A DNA stretch of 64,000 nt, taken from NCBI RefSeq assembly GCF_000165835.1, contig NC_014640.1, positions 3,658,001 to 3,722,000 of the forward strand. The letters are read 5' to 3'. Positions 1 to 8,895 of the stretch are shown here, one piece after another (position 1 is the first letter of the stretch; the number at the start of each line of letters is the position of its first letter). The position numbers were made by a program, and so were the translations under genes. The notes below the pieces were generated by a model, which had not been told where the DNA came from, did no database searches, and saw nothing but the letters and a program-made list of their open reading frames with translations. The stretch is from Achromobacter xylosoxidans A8 (lineage in GTDB: Bacteria > Pseudomonadota > Gammaproteobacteria > Burkholderiales > Burkholderiaceae_B).

Positions 1-22
1 AACCTCAAGCAGGAAGCGAAAC

Positions 23-1099
23 ATGGCATCAATCACCGTAGACGGCATCGTCAAGACTTTCGGCGGGCAGCAAGTGCTGCGCAATCTGTCGCTGCACATC
101 CCCGACGGCGCGTTCTACACGCTGCTGGGACCCAGCGGCTGCGGCAAGACCACGCTGCTGCGCTGCATTGCCGGCTTCTATGCGCCCGACGGCGGACGCC
201 TGCTGTTCGACCAGGACGACGTGACCCATGTGTCCGCGCACCGCCGCGACATCGGCATGGTGTTCCAGGACTATGCGCTGTTCCCCGACAAGACCGCCTT
301 CGACAACGTCGCCTACGGCCTGCGCGCCCGCGGCGTGGCGCGCGCCGAAATCACGCGGCGCGTCAACGAGGCGCTGGACAAGGTCGGGCTGCTGGCCCTG
401 GCGGAACGCTATCCCGCGCAGATGAGCGGCGGGCAGCGCCAGCGCGTGGCCCTGGCGCGCGCGCTGGTGATCCGCCCGCGCGTGCTGCTGATGGACGAGC
501 CCCTTTCCAACCTGGACGCCAAGATGCGTCTACAAATGCGCGACGTGATCCTGGACCTGGTGCGCGAGGCCGGCATTACCACGGTGTTCGTGACGCATGA
601 CCAGGAAGAAGCCCTGGCGATGTCCGACCGCATCGCCATCATGGATCGCGGCGACATCGCCCAGCTGGGCACGCCGGAAGAACTCTACGGCACGCCCGTC
701 AACGCCTACGTGGCGGACTTCATCGGCTCGGCCAACGTGATCCCGGTGCCGGCCCGCAACGGCCAGGCAGGCGCTCCCGCCGGCCATGTGCGCTACGAGA
801 TCTGCGGCCTGGGCTTTGACGGCGTGCAAGGCAGCGACCAGCTGGACGGCAAGGGCGTGCTGATCGCCCGCCCGGAGGAACTGGCCCTGATGGCGCCCGC
901 CCCTTACGTGCCCAATACCTTGCCCGGCAAGGTGTTGCGGCGCCAGTACCTGGGTTTCAAGACGGCCTATCGCATCGCGCTGGACAATGGCTCCGAGATC
1001 CGCGTCGAACTGCATGCCGGCAATATGGTGGCGCAGTTCCAGCCCGGCGAAGCCGTGCAGGTGCTGATCCCCGCCGACAGCCGCGTCGTCAACGCCTGA
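23..1099 (+). CDS. ABC transporter ATP-binding protein (FbpC/PotA/PhnT type)
   Basis: ATPase of a binding-protein-dependent importer, 358 aa, acting on the cytoplasmic face of the inner membrane. Visible motifs are Walker A GPSGCGKT at residues 36-43, Q-loop near 82, signature SGGQ at 135-138, Walker B VLLMDEP at 154-160 and the switch His at 192. Residues from about 235 on match the TOBE-type regulatory domain of this subfamily. The start follows an AGGAAG ribosome site by 6 bases. It is the first gene of a three-gene operon with the permease 13 bp downstream and the binding protein. The family imports ferric iron, polyamines, 2-aminoethylphosphonate or hexose phosphate; the substrate cannot be read from this subunit. 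Confidence 0.93.
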   Translation: MASITVDGIVKTFGGQQVLRNLSLHIPDGAFYTLLGPSGCGKTTLLRCIAGFYAPDGGRLLFDQDDVTHVSAHRRDIGMVFQDYALFPDKTAFDNVAYGLRARGVARAEITRRVNEALDKVGLLALAERYPAQMSGGQRQRVALARALVIRPRVLLMDEPLSNLDAKMRLQMRDVILDLVREAGITTVFVTHDQEEALAMSDRIAIMDRGDIAQLGTPEELYGTPVNAYVADFIGSANVIPVPARNGQAGAPAGHVRYEICGLGFDGVQGSDQLDGKGVLIARPEELALMAPAPYVPNTLPGKVLRRQYLGFKTAYRIALDNGSEIRVELHAGNMVAQFQPGEAVQVLIPADSRVVNA

Positions 1100-1112
1100 G
1101 GACGCGCCGACC

Positions 1113-2759
1113 ATGAAAATCAAATGGTGGCCCTGGGGCATCTTGACCGCGATCAGCCTGGCCTTGCTGCTGTTCTTCGTGCTCTATCCGCTGGGCGTGC
1201 TGTTCAGCAACAGCGTCACCGGGCAGGACGGCGGCTTCACGCTGGAGGGCTTCAAGGCCCTGCTGGCCGATTCGCAGTATGTGGAGGCCTTCGGCAATAC
1301 GCTGATCCTGGGCCTGGCGGTCACGACCTGCACGGTGCTGGTGGGCGTGCCTTTCGCCTACATGGTGGCGCGCTTCGACTTTCCGCTGAAGAACCTGGTG
1401 GCGATCCTGCCGGTGCTGACAATCGTGATCCCCGAGATCATCGTCGGCCAGTCCTGGCTGCTGATCCTGGGCAACAACGGCATCCTGACCAATCTGCTGG
1501 GCGACGCCGGCATCTCGCTGCCTTCGTTCTACGGCTGGACCGGCATGGTGTTCTCCATGACGCTGGTCTACTACACCTACATCTACCTGGGCGTGCTGGC
1601 CGCGTTGCGCGGCTTCGACGGCCAGTTGGAAGAAGCCGGCCTGAGCCTGGGCACGCCGCCGCTGCTGACCAAGCTGCGCGTGCTGGTGCCGGTGCTGCTG
1701 CCGGCGGTGCTGGTCAACGCGCTGGTGGTGTTCACGCTGGTGGTGGGCAACTTCGCCCTGGCCATGCTGCTGGGCAGCCGCGTGCCGCTGCTCTCGGTCA
1801 TGACGTACAACACCTTCGTCAGCGAAATGGGCGGCAGCCCGACACTGCAGAGCGCCATGTCGGTGGTGTCCATCGCCATCGTCGCCATCGTGCTGTTCTT
1901 CCAGAAACGCGTGGTCGAACGCAAGGTCTACACCATGACGCAGGGGCGCGCGCCGGCCGCCACCCGCGTGCGGTCGTGGACCGCCCTGCTCTACACCAGC
2001 GGCGTCGGGCTGATCATCTTCATTTCGCTGCTGCCGCTCATCGTGGTGTTCATCGCCGCCTTCACCAAGACCAGCGGGCCGGTGATGCAATGGGGCCAGT
2101 GGTCCTTGGCCAGCATGCAGCGCGCGCTGCATGGCGCGCCGGAGCCCATCCTGAACTCGCTCAAGTTCGCGTCCCTGGCCACGGTGTTGGGCGTGGCCTT
2201 CGCGGTGCTGGTGAGCTACCTGACGATCAAGAAGCGCAGCGCGTCGACCCAGGTGCTGGACTACATCGTGGTGCTGCCGCTGACCATTTCCGGCACGGTG
2301 CTCGGCATCGCGCTGGTGCAGACCTTCAACACCGGCTGGCTGGTGTTGGCGGGCACTTCGGGAATCATGGTGCTTTGCTACACGGTGCGGCGCCTGCCCT
2401 TCGCGGTGCGCAACGCTTCGTCGGTGCTGTTCAACATCCCCGAATCGATCGAGGAAGCCTCGATCAGCCTGGGCGTGTCTCCGCTCATGACGTTTTTCAA
2501 GGTAGTCCTGCCCGCGATGAAGGCATCCATCATCTCGGCAGCCATCCTGATGTGGCTCACCACGATCTCCGAGCTGTCGGCCTCCATCGTCGCCTACAGC
2601 GGCGGCCTGGAGACCATGCCCATCGCCATCTTCCGCCAGGTCGACGGCGGCAGGCTGGGCATGGCGTCGGCCTACGGTGCGGCGCTGGTCACGGTCATCG
2701 TGCTGCCCATCATCGTGTCGGTCAAGGCGTTCCGCATCAAGCTGTTCTCCGGTAAATAA
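1113..2759 (+). CDS. ABC transporter permease, fused double-domain
   Basis: Inner-membrane permease of 548 aa made of two tandem binding-protein-dependent transport domains, as in FbpB/AfuB-type proteins, so one polypeptide supplies both halves of the channel. Each half carries an EAA-like cytoplasmic loop that docks on the ATPase: EEAGLSLGTPP near residue 172 and EEASISLGVSP near residue 449. About twelve hydrophobic segments are visible. It lies 13 bp after the ATPase gene and 22 bp before the binding-protein gene, so a single transcript is expected. Substrate is not evident; iron and 2-aminoethylphosphonate systems both use this architecture. Confidence 0.92.
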   Translation: MKIKWWPWGILTAISLALLLFFVLYPLGVLFSNSVTGQDGGFTLEGFKALLADSQYVEAFGNTLILGLAVTTCTVLVGVPFAYMVARFDFPLKNLVAILPVLTIVIPEIIVGQSWLLILGNNGILTNLLGDAGISLPSFYGWTGMVFSMTLVYYTYIYLGVLAALRGFDGQLEEAGLSLGTPPLLTKLRVLVPVLLPAVLVNALVVFTLVVGNFALAMLLGSRVPLLSVMTYNTFVSEMGGSPTLQSAMSVVSIAIVAIVLFFQKRVVERKVYTMTQGRAPAATRVRSWTALLYTSGVGLIIFISLLPLIVVFIAAFTKTSGPVMQWGQWSLASMQRALHGAPEPILNSLKFASLATVLGVAFAVLVSYLTIKKRSASTQVLDYIVVLPLTISGTVLGIALVQTFNTGWLVLAGTSGIMVLCYTVRRLPFAVRNASSVLFNIPESIEEASISLGVSPLMTFFKVVLPAMKASIISAAILMWLTTISELSASIVAYSGGLETMPIAIFRQVDGGRLGMASAYGAALVTVIVLPIIVSVKAFRIKLFSGK

Positions 2760-2781
2760 CCCACTCGCACAGAGGCTAACC

Positions 2782-3765
2782 ATGCAACTCAAGCACCTAC
2801 TTCAGTACAGCGTCCTCGCCGCCGCCCTGGCAACCGGCGCCGCGCAGGCCCAGAACGTCGTGCTCTATTCGTCCAACAACACGGAGACGATCGAAACCGC
2901 CCTGGACGCGGTGAAGCAGAAGTCGCCGAAATTGAACGTGCAGCCCGTCACCGGCGGCACCGGCACGATGATGAAACGCATCGAGGCCGAAGCGCAGAAC
3001 CCGCGCGGCGACCTGTTCTGGAGCGGCGGCTTCGGCACGCTGGGCGCCTACCGCCAGCACCTGCAGCCCTACCGCCCGGCCGACCTGGACAAGATCCCCA
3101 CCGAGTTCCGCGGTCCGGACGACCTGTGGGTGGGCACCAACGTGCACGTCATGGTGATGATGGTCAACGAACGCCAGCTCAAGGGCCTGCCGGCCCCGGC
3201 CACCTGGTCCGACCTGATGCAGCCGCAGTGGAAGAACAAGTTCGCCATCACCGATCCGTCCAAGAGCGGCACGGCCTACATGCTGGTGTACGGCCTCTTC
3301 AAGCAGTTCGGCCAGGAAGGCCTGGACAAGATCGCCGCCAACGCGGTCGTCACGGCCTCGTCGGGCACCACCTACAAGGGCGTGGCCGCGGGCGAGTACG
3401 CCGTCGGCATGACGCTGGAATACGCCGCGCAGGAATACGTGGCCGGCGGCCAGAAGGAGATCAAGCTGGTCTACCCGACCGAGGGCAGCTACCTGGCGCC
3501 TGAAGGCATGTTCATCATCAAGGGCGCGAAGAACATGGACGCCGCGAAGGCGCTGTACGACGGCCTCTTGAGCAAGGAATCGCAGGAAGCCCAGCTGGTG
3601 AAGAACTTCCGCCGCCCGACCCGTACGGACGTGGCCGTGGCCAGCCTGACCACCTTGCCTGAACTGAAGACCATCAAGATCTTCCCGGTCAGCCAGGATG
3701 CGGCGGCAAAGGAGTATGAGGCTGTAGTGTCGGCCTGGAATCAGGCCGTGGCCAAGGCGAAATAA
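2782..3765 (+). CDS. periplasmic solute-binding protein of the fused-permease ABC importer
   Basis: 327 aa extracellular solute-binding protein (family 1, Fbp/AfuA/PhnS-like). A Sec signal peptide ending in AQA-QN is followed by VVLYSSNN, the usual first strand of this fold. The frame is open further upstream (to 2677), but the ATG at 2782 is preceded by AGAGG and starts the signal peptide, so it is chosen. The tandem tyrosines that bind iron in FbpA-type proteins are not seen in the corresponding C-terminal region (EYAVGMTLEYAAQEY), which weakens an iron assignment and leaves 2-aminoethylphosphonate or another anionic solute as options. No clear Rho-independent terminator follows. Confidence 0.88.
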   Translation: MQLKHLLQYSVLAAALATGAAQAQNVVLYSSNNTETIETALDAVKQKSPKLNVQPVTGGTGTMMKRIEAEAQNPRGDLFWSGGFGTLGAYRQHLQPYRPADLDKIPTEFRGPDDLWVGTNVHVMVMMVNERQLKGLPAPATWSDLMQPQWKNKFAITDPSKSGTAYMLVYGLFKQFGQEGLDKIAANAVVTASSGTTYKGVAAGEYAVGMTLEYAAQEYVAGGQKEIKLVYPTEGSYLAPEGMFIIKGAKNMDAAKALYDGLLSKESQEAQLVKNFRRPTRTDVAVASLTTLPELKTIKIFPVSQDAAAKEYEAVVSAWNQAVAKAK

Positions 3766-3853
3766 GAAGCCCCCCCACGCCGCGCCCCTCCGGGACTAAC
3801 TGTCCCCAAGGGCGCTGGCCCACCTAGGGGCGACCCGGCGGTGGGCGGCGGCG
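3766..3853. repeat. GC-rich extragenic element between convergent genes
   Basis: The 88 bp between two convergent genes is very C/G-rich, with blocks CCCCCCC, GTCCCCAAGGGCG and GACCCGGCGGTGGGC. It resembles the intergenic GC-rich palindromic elements I associate with Achromobacter and Bordetella genomes. Only one copy is seen in this window, so repeat status is from memory and not shown here. No U-tract terminator is present. Confidence 0.3.
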
Positions 3854-4531
3854 TCAGTCGCCGTTGACCATGCGCCCCGCAGCCAGCACCAACTGGCGCC
3901 CGCAACGGGCCGCCAGCTGCGGATCATGGGTCACCAGCACCAGCGTGGTGCCGTGCTCCCGGTGCAGATCGAACATCAGGTCGATGACCGTCACGCCCGT
4001 GGCGGCGTCCAGGCTGCCAGTGGGTTCATCGGCGAACAGCAAATCCGGCTGCACCACGAAGGCGCGCGCCAGCGAAACGCGCTGCTGTTCGCCGCCCGAC
4101 AGCGTGCGCGGATAATGATGCAGGCGCTTGCCCAGCCCCACCCGTTCCAGCATGGCTTGCGCCGCGTCGCGCGCCGGCTGCCCCGCCAACTCCAGCGGCA
4201 GCATCACGTTTTCCAGCGCCGTCAGGTTGGGCAGCAGCTGGAACGACTGGAACACGAATCCCACATGATTGGCGCGCAAGCGCGCGCGGCCGTCCTCGTC
4301 CAGCGAGAACAAATCCTGTCCCGCCAGGCGCACGCTGCCCACGCTGGGAACATCCAGGCCCGCCAGCAGTCCCAATAGAGTCGACTTGCCCGAACCCGAA
4401 CTGCCGGTGATGGCCACGGCGCTACCCGCCTCGACCGTAAAATCGATACTTTCCAGGATGGAGAGCGTGCCGCCGGCATCGGCCACCTGCTTGCCCAGCC
4501 CTTTCACCTCGATCGAATTCTTGTTATCCAT
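3854..4531 (-). CDS. ybbA: YbbA-like ABC transporter ATP-binding protein
   Basis: 225 aa ATPase of the LolD/MacB/YbbA family. Walker A GSSGSGKST, signature LSGGEQQR, Walker B LLFADEPT and the H-loop VTHD are intact. The frame is open back to 4582, but the ATG at 4529-4531 gives the family's usual length and pairs with tesA on the other strand: both starts share one CATG. The divergent tesA/ybbA pair is the arrangement known from Escherichia coli, where ybbP, the permease, follows ybbA. Here no permease gene follows; the next gene is convergent. The partner permease must be elsewhere or lost. Confidence 0.88.
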   Translation of the reverse strand: MDNKNSIEVKGLGKQVADAGGTLSILESIDFTVEAGSAVAITGSSGSGKSTLLGLLAGLDVPSVGSVRLAGQDLFSLDEDGRARLRANHVGFVFQSFQLLPNLTALENVMLPLELAGQPARDAAQAMLERVGLGKRLHHYPRTLSGGEQQRVSLARAFVVQPDLLFADEPTGSLDAATGVTVIDLMFDLHREHGTTLVLVTHDPQLAARCGRQLVLAAGRMVNGD

Positions 4532-5177
4532 GCGCCTATTTTCCCGTCTGCTACTCGTGACCGCCGTGGCGACCGCCATCATGGCGCCCGCCCACGCTCA
4601 GACCGCCTCGGCCGCCCAGGGTTCCGCGCCACGAACCGTATTGGTCCTGGGCGACAGCCTGTCGGCCGAATACGGCATCAAGCGCGGCACCGGCTGGGTG
4701 CCGCTGCTCTCGGCCCGCGTAGCGGAACAATACCCCAAGTACCAGGTCGTCAACGCCAGCATCAGCGGCGACACGACCAGCGGCGGCGTGGCCCGCCTGC
4801 CTGCCCTGCTGCGCCAGCATGCGCCGGCGGTGGTGGTGCTGGAGCTGGGCTCGAACGACGCCCTGCGCGGCCTGCCCCTGAACATGACCGAGCAGAACCT
4901 GCGCACCATGGCCCAGACCGCCCGCAAGGCCGACGCCGAAGTCCTGATCGTCGGCATGCAGATCCCGCCCAATTACGGCCGGGACTACACCCAGCGATTC
5001 GCCCAGGTGTTCCCCACGGTCGCCAAAGACGAAAACGCCCGGCTCGTGCCCTTCCTGATGGAAGGTATCGCAACGAACCGGGCGATGTTCCAGGCCGACG
5101 GCATCCATCCGAACGAGGATGCCCAGCCTCTTTTGCTGGACAACGTGTGGCCGACGCTGCGGCCACTGTTGAACTGA
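4530..5177 (+). CDS. tesA: TesA: periplasmic arylesterase / acyl-CoA thioesterase I, GDSL family
   Basis: 215 aa SGNH/GDSL hydrolase. A signal peptide ending AHA-QT is followed by block I VLGDSLSAEYG with the nucleophile Ser, block III GSND, and block V DGIHPNEDAQ with the catalytic Asp and His. In E. coli the homologue (TesA/ApeA/PldC) is a broad-specificity esterase, thioesterase and lysophospholipase of the periplasm. The start is fixed by the CATG shared with ybbA, so the two 5' ends overlap by 2 bp and each promoter must lie inside the other gene. It converges on ppiD with an 11 bp gap. Confidence 0.93.
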   Translation: MRLFSRLLLVTAVATAIMAPAHAQTASAAQGSAPRTVLVLGDSLSAEYGIKRGTGWVPLLSARVAEQYPKYQVVNASISGDTTSGGVARLPALLRQHAPAVVVLELGSNDALRGLPLNMTEQNLRTMAQTARKADAEVLIVGMQIPPNYGRDYTQRFAQVFPTVAKDENARLVPFLMEGIATNRAMFQADGIHPNEDAQPLLLDNVWPTLRPLLN

Positions 5178-5188
5178 TTCCGCGCTGA

Positions 5189-7150
5189 TCAGCCGGCTGC
5201 CGGCTGCTCGCCGCGGATGACCGCGGCGGCGGCGGGCAGCACCTGCACCTTGTACTCTTCGCGCAGCATGCGCACCAAGGCTTCGTTTTCGGCCTGGCCC
5301 CAGGCGCCCGACAACTGCTGCGCCAGGCGCTCCTTGTCGGCCGGATCGACCGTGCCGGCCTCGACCTTCTCCAGGCGCGCCAGCGTGTAGTCCGCACCCG
5401 ATTGCACGCCGGCGTAGGCCGGCAGCGTGGTGGCGGGCAGACGCATGACGGCGTCCAGCACCGGACGCGGCAGATCCTTGGGATCCTGGCGCGACACGAT
5501 TACCGGGGCGCCAAAGCCTTCCGGCGTGGCGGCGGGGTTGGCCTGATCGGCGGCCAGCGCGGCCTCGCCGGCCTTCTTGGCGGCTTCGGCCGAACGCTCG
5601 TCGAGCAGCTTGGCGCGGATGATCTCCGACACCTTGTCCAGCGGCGGCACGTGGGCCGGCTCGACCGCGGCAACGCGCAGGGCCAGCATGGTATCGGGCG
5701 ACAGTTCGATCACGCCGGAGTTCTGCTTTTCACGCAGCACGTCGGGCGAGAACAGCACCTGGCGCACGCGCGGGTTGTCCAGCAGCGCGGCGTCGGGGCT
5801 GGCGGCAGCCGAACCCGGGCCGGCCTTGTCGGCAGGCAGCAGGCCTTCGCGGGTCACGCCGGACGCGGTGCGCAGTTTCAGGCCGACGGTGTCGGCGGCG
5901 GGCTGCAGGCTGTCGCGCTGGTCGTAGACCTGCTTGTTCAGCTGGCTGGCCATTTCCGAGAAGCGCACGGCGGCGAGCTGCTTGCGGACTTCAGCGGTGA
6001 TCTGGTCCTTGACCTCGGCCAGCGGCTTGATGGCGGCGGGCTGGATCTCGGTGACCTTGACGACGTGCAGGCCGGACGGGGTTTCGATCACGCCGGACAC
6101 CTGGTCCTTGGCCTGGCCGAAAATGGCCTTTTCCAGCGGGCCGGTCAGCATGCCCGGAGCCAGCCAGCCCAGATCGCCACCATTGGCGGCCGAACCTGCG
6201 TCCTGCGAGTTCTTGCGCGCCAGTTCGGCGAACTGCGCCGGATCGGCGGCGGCCTGCTTGGCCAGATCCTCGGCCTTGGCGCGGGCGGCCTTGCGGGCGT
6301 CTTCCGAGGCGCCAGGGGCCAGGTTGATCATGATGTGGCTGGCGCGGCGGCGTTCGGGCTGGCCGAAGCGGTTCTTGTTCTGCTCGTAGTAGGAGGCCAG
6401 GTCCTCGTCCTTGACCTGCACGCCTTGCGTGGCGGCAGCCTCGTCCAGCACCAGGTACTGGACCTGGACCTGTTCGGGAATCTGCAGCTGCTGCTTGTTG
6501 GCGTCGTACCAGGCCTGGATGTCGGCCGGGGTCGCGCTGACCTGTGAGCGGAAATCGGCGGCGGCGAAGCGGCGCAACTGCACTGTGCGCTGCTGCGTCA
6601 ATGCCGTTTCCAGCGCAGCCACGACCTCGCCAGGCGCGCGGGCCGACTGGCCGACGGGCTCCAGCACGCGCGCGACCGCCAGGTCGCGGCGCAGGCCGGC
6701 TTCGAACGAGGTCGGCGACATGCCTTGCGCGGCCAGCACCTGGCGGTAGCGCTCGGGCGAGAAACGGCCATTGTCCTGGACTTCCGGAATCGCGGCGATG
6801 GTGTTGCGCAGCGTTTCGTCGGACACCGAGAAACGGTTGTCGACGGCGACGTTGGCCAGCAGGCGCTGATTGATCAGCTGGTTGAGCAGGCCTTCGCGCA
6901 ACGCCGGCGTGTCGATCACGGCCGGGTCGAACTGGGCGCCGAGGCGCTGGCGGAACTGCTCCAGCTGGTTGCGGTGCGCCTGGTCGAATTCGGCCCGCGT
7001 AACGGGCTGACCATTGACCGTGGCCAGTTCAGGCTCGGCGCGCATGAAGCTGTCATAGCCTTGAATACCGACCAGGAAGAAGGACGGCACAATCAGAAGC
7101 AGCAGGATGAACTGCATCCAGCGCCGATGGCTGCGAATAAATTCGAACAT
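5189..7150 (-). CDS. ppiD: PpiD-like periplasmic peptidyl-prolyl isomerase/chaperone
   Basis: 653 aa inner-membrane-anchored folding factor. One N-terminal transmembrane segment (about residues 12-32, rich in Leu/Ile/Phe) leaves the rest in the periplasm. A SurA-N-like chaperone region follows, then a parvulin domain at about residues 260-365 recognised by RRASHIMI and NGGDLGWLAPGM, then a second SurA-like C-terminal part. Length fits the PpiD family (about 620-650 aa). Its role is to assist proteins leaving the SecYEG translocon. The start at 7150 gives the canonical MFEFIR N-terminus; the upstream TTG/ATG extension lacks support. A terminator-like hairpin lies only about 55 bp upstream. Confidence 0.93.
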   Translation of the reverse strand: MFEFIRSHRRWMQFILLLLIVPSFFLVGIQGYDSFMRAEPELATVNGQPVTRAEFDQAHRNQLEQFRQRLGAQFDPAVIDTPALREGLLNQLINQRLLANVAVDNRFSVSDETLRNTIAAIPEVQDNGRFSPERYRQVLAAQGMSPTSFEAGLRRDLAVARVLEPVGQSARAPGEVVAALETALTQQRTVQLRRFAAADFRSQVSATPADIQAWYDANKQQLQIPEQVQVQYLVLDEAAATQGVQVKDEDLASYYEQNKNRFGQPERRRASHIMINLAPGASEDARKAARAKAEDLAKQAAADPAQFAELARKNSQDAGSAANGGDLGWLAPGMLTGPLEKAIFGQAKDQVSGVIETPSGLHVVKVTEIQPAAIKPLAEVKDQITAEVRKQLAAVRFSEMASQLNKQVYDQRDSLQPAADTVGLKLRTASGVTREGLLPADKAGPGSAAASPDAALLDNPRVRQVLFSPDVLREKQNSGVIELSPDTMLALRVAAVEPAHVPPLDKVSEIIRAKLLDERSAEAAKKAGEAALAADQANPAATPEGFGAPVIVSRQDPKDLPRPVLDAVMRLPATTLPAYAGVQSGADYTLARLEKVEAGTVDPADKERLAQQLSGAWGQAENEALVRMLREEYKVQVLPAAAAVIRGEQPAAG

Positions 7151-7494
7151 GGAATCCCTGTTGCCGCACTCCAGGCAGGCGCCCGAAGCCGCAAGAAAAC
7201 GCATAAAAAAAGGCGAAGTCGATTCGCCCTATTCCCATACCGGTCAATACCGGATCAGCGGGCGGATTTTAGCATTTCTCATTCGCCGCGCAGGCCTGGA
7301 TTCTTCCGAATGGCGTCCGGGGCTGCGCCCTGGCTCCGGCGGCACGGAACCGGGGACCGAGTCAACCCGGGGAACCACCATTTCCAGGCCCTTGCGGCCC
7401 CCGTATCGTGGCCTGTCAGGGTAAGTCCCCATTACCCCGACGCCGCGCCTCCGAGGACGCGGCCCCCTCCACGCACGCTCAGAGGTACACACTG
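7151..7494. other. divergent intergenic region between ppiD and the M20 peptidase gene
   Basis: 344 bp without a supported gene. On the minus strand it holds an extended -10-like TGCTAAAAT (7266-7274), a small dyad CCGGTATTGACCGG (7239-7252) and a hairpin with U-run (7205-7228). On the plus strand AGAGGT at 7481-7486 is the ribosome site of the peptidase gene. The rest is GC-rich with no recognisable RNA gene. Confidence 0.6.
7205..7228 (-). terminator. Rho-independent terminator or attenuator upstream of ppiD
   Basis: On the minus strand GGCGAA-TCGAC-TTCGCC is followed by seven Ts. It sits about 55 bp before the ppiD start and no minus-strand gene lies upstream, so it would end a short transcript from the TGCTAAAAT box near 7270 or attenuate ppiD. 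Confidence 0.6.
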
Positions 7495-8787
7495 ATGCCG
7501 TTCCCATCTCCCCGCCTGCCACTCCTGCGCACCTGCATCGCCCTGGCCTTCATAAGCGGCGCCCCCGCCGCGCTGGCCGCGCCCGTCGCCGCCGTCCACC
7601 AGGCCGCGCAAGCCCAGCAGCAAGCCATGCTGGACACCATGCGCGACCTGGTCGGGATAGAGTCGGGCAGCAAGGACGTCGAGGGCGTGGAGCGCATCGC
7701 CGTACTGATCCGGGACCGCCTCAAGGCGCTGGGCGGCACGGTGGAGATCATCCAGCCCACCGACGTCTTCCGCCTGGACGACACGCCGGAGAAGGTCGGC
7801 CCCATGGTCCATGCCGAGTTCAAGGGCAAAGGCCAGAAGAAAATCATGCTGATCGCCCACATGGACACCGTCTACCGCAACGGCATGCTCAAGGACCAGC
7901 CCTTCCGCGTCGACGGCGACAAGGCCTACGGCCTGGGCATTGCCGACGACAAACATGGCGTGGCCGCCATCATCCATACCCTGACCCTGCTGCAGAAGCT
8001 GGGTTTCGATGACTACGGCACCATTACCGTGCTGATCAACGGCGACGAGGAAATCAGCTCGCCCGGCGCGCGCAGCACCATCACCCGCCTGGGCGCCGAT
8101 CAGGACGCGGTGTTCTCATTTGAGGGCGGCGGCGCCGAGGCGCGCCTGACGCTGGCCACCAGCGGCATCGGCGCGGCCTACCTGACCGTGCAGGGCAAGA
8201 CCTCGCATGCCGGCGCGCGCCCGGAAGGCGGCGTCAATGCGCTCTATGAACTGGCGCACCAACTGCTGCAACTGGACAAGCTGTCCAAGCCCGAGGAAGG
8301 ACTGAAGCTGAACTGGACCGTGGCCCAGGCGGGCACCAACCGCAACGTCATCCCGGGCCAGGCCACCGCCCAGGCCGACGCCCGCGCATTGCGCGTCTCT
8401 GACTTCGACGCGCTGTCGCGCACGCTGGAAGAGCGCATACAGAAGAAACTGCTGCCCGAATCCAAGGTCAGCGTGAAATTCGAGGTGCGCCGCCCACCGC
8501 TGGAAGCCACCCCGGCCTCGCGCGCCCTGGCCCAGCACGGCGTGCAGATCTACAAGGAACTGGACCTGCCGATGAAAGTCGTGGACCGCGCCAGCGGCGG
8601 CGGCACCGATGCGGCCTTCGCCGCCCTGAAGGCGCGCGGCCCGGTGATCGAAGGCATGGGCCTGAGCGGTTTCGGCGCGCACTCCAACGACGCCGAGTAC
8701 ATCCAGATCAACAGCATCGTGCCGCGCCTGTACCTGGCGGCGCGGATGATCATGGACGTGTCGCAGGACAAGGCGCCCATGAAGTAG
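7495..8787 (+). CDS. M20 family metallopeptidase, glutamate carboxypeptidase (CPG2-like)
   Basis: 430 aa secreted zinc peptidase of the carboxypeptidase G2 type, which removes C-terminal glutamate from folates and related peptides. A signal peptide ends near ALAAPVAA. Zinc ligands and catalytic residues are seen in IAHMDTVY, GIADDKHG, NGDEEISSPG and the final FGAHSNDAEY; the dimerisation-domain His is in TSHAGARPEGG. The start at 7495 is preceded by AGAGGT and begins a clean signal peptide; the longer frame from 7408 does not. It stands alone on the plus strand, 108 bp before the glycerophosphodiesterase gene. Confidence 0.9.
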   Translation: MPFPSPRLPLLRTCIALAFISGAPAALAAPVAAVHQAAQAQQQAMLDTMRDLVGIESGSKDVEGVERIAVLIRDRLKALGGTVEIIQPTDVFRLDDTPEKVGPMVHAEFKGKGQKKIMLIAHMDTVYRNGMLKDQPFRVDGDKAYGLGIADDKHGVAAIIHTLTLLQKLGFDDYGTITVLINGDEEISSPGARSTITRLGADQDAVFSFEGGGAEARLTLATSGIGAAYLTVQGKTSHAGARPEGGVNALYELAHQLLQLDKLSKPEEGLKLNWTVAQAGTNRNVIPGQATAQADARALRVSDFDALSRTLEERIQKKLLPESKVSVKFEVRRPPLEATPASRALAQHGVQIYKELDLPMKVVDRASGGGTDAAFAALKARGPVIEGMGLSGFGAHSNDAEYIQINSIVPRLYLAARMIMDVSQDKAPMK

Positions 8788-8895
8788 GCCCATGGGCAGG
8801 CCGCGGCGTCCGCGCGCGCCGCGGCAGGCCGGGATCCGGCGTGCAGAAGGAGTATCCTTGCAACCCTGTACAAAAGAACCCGAAGCAACACCTAA

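Noticed and set aside
1089..2792. 567-codon open frame on the minus strand
   Set aside because: Antisense to the double-domain permease; extreme His/Asp/Gln/Arg content and no recognisable domain.
7240..7420. Possible tRNA gene upstream of ppiD
   Set aside because: tRNA genes are often near ppiD/hupB, but no T-loop GTTCRA or acceptor stem pairing could be found on either strand.
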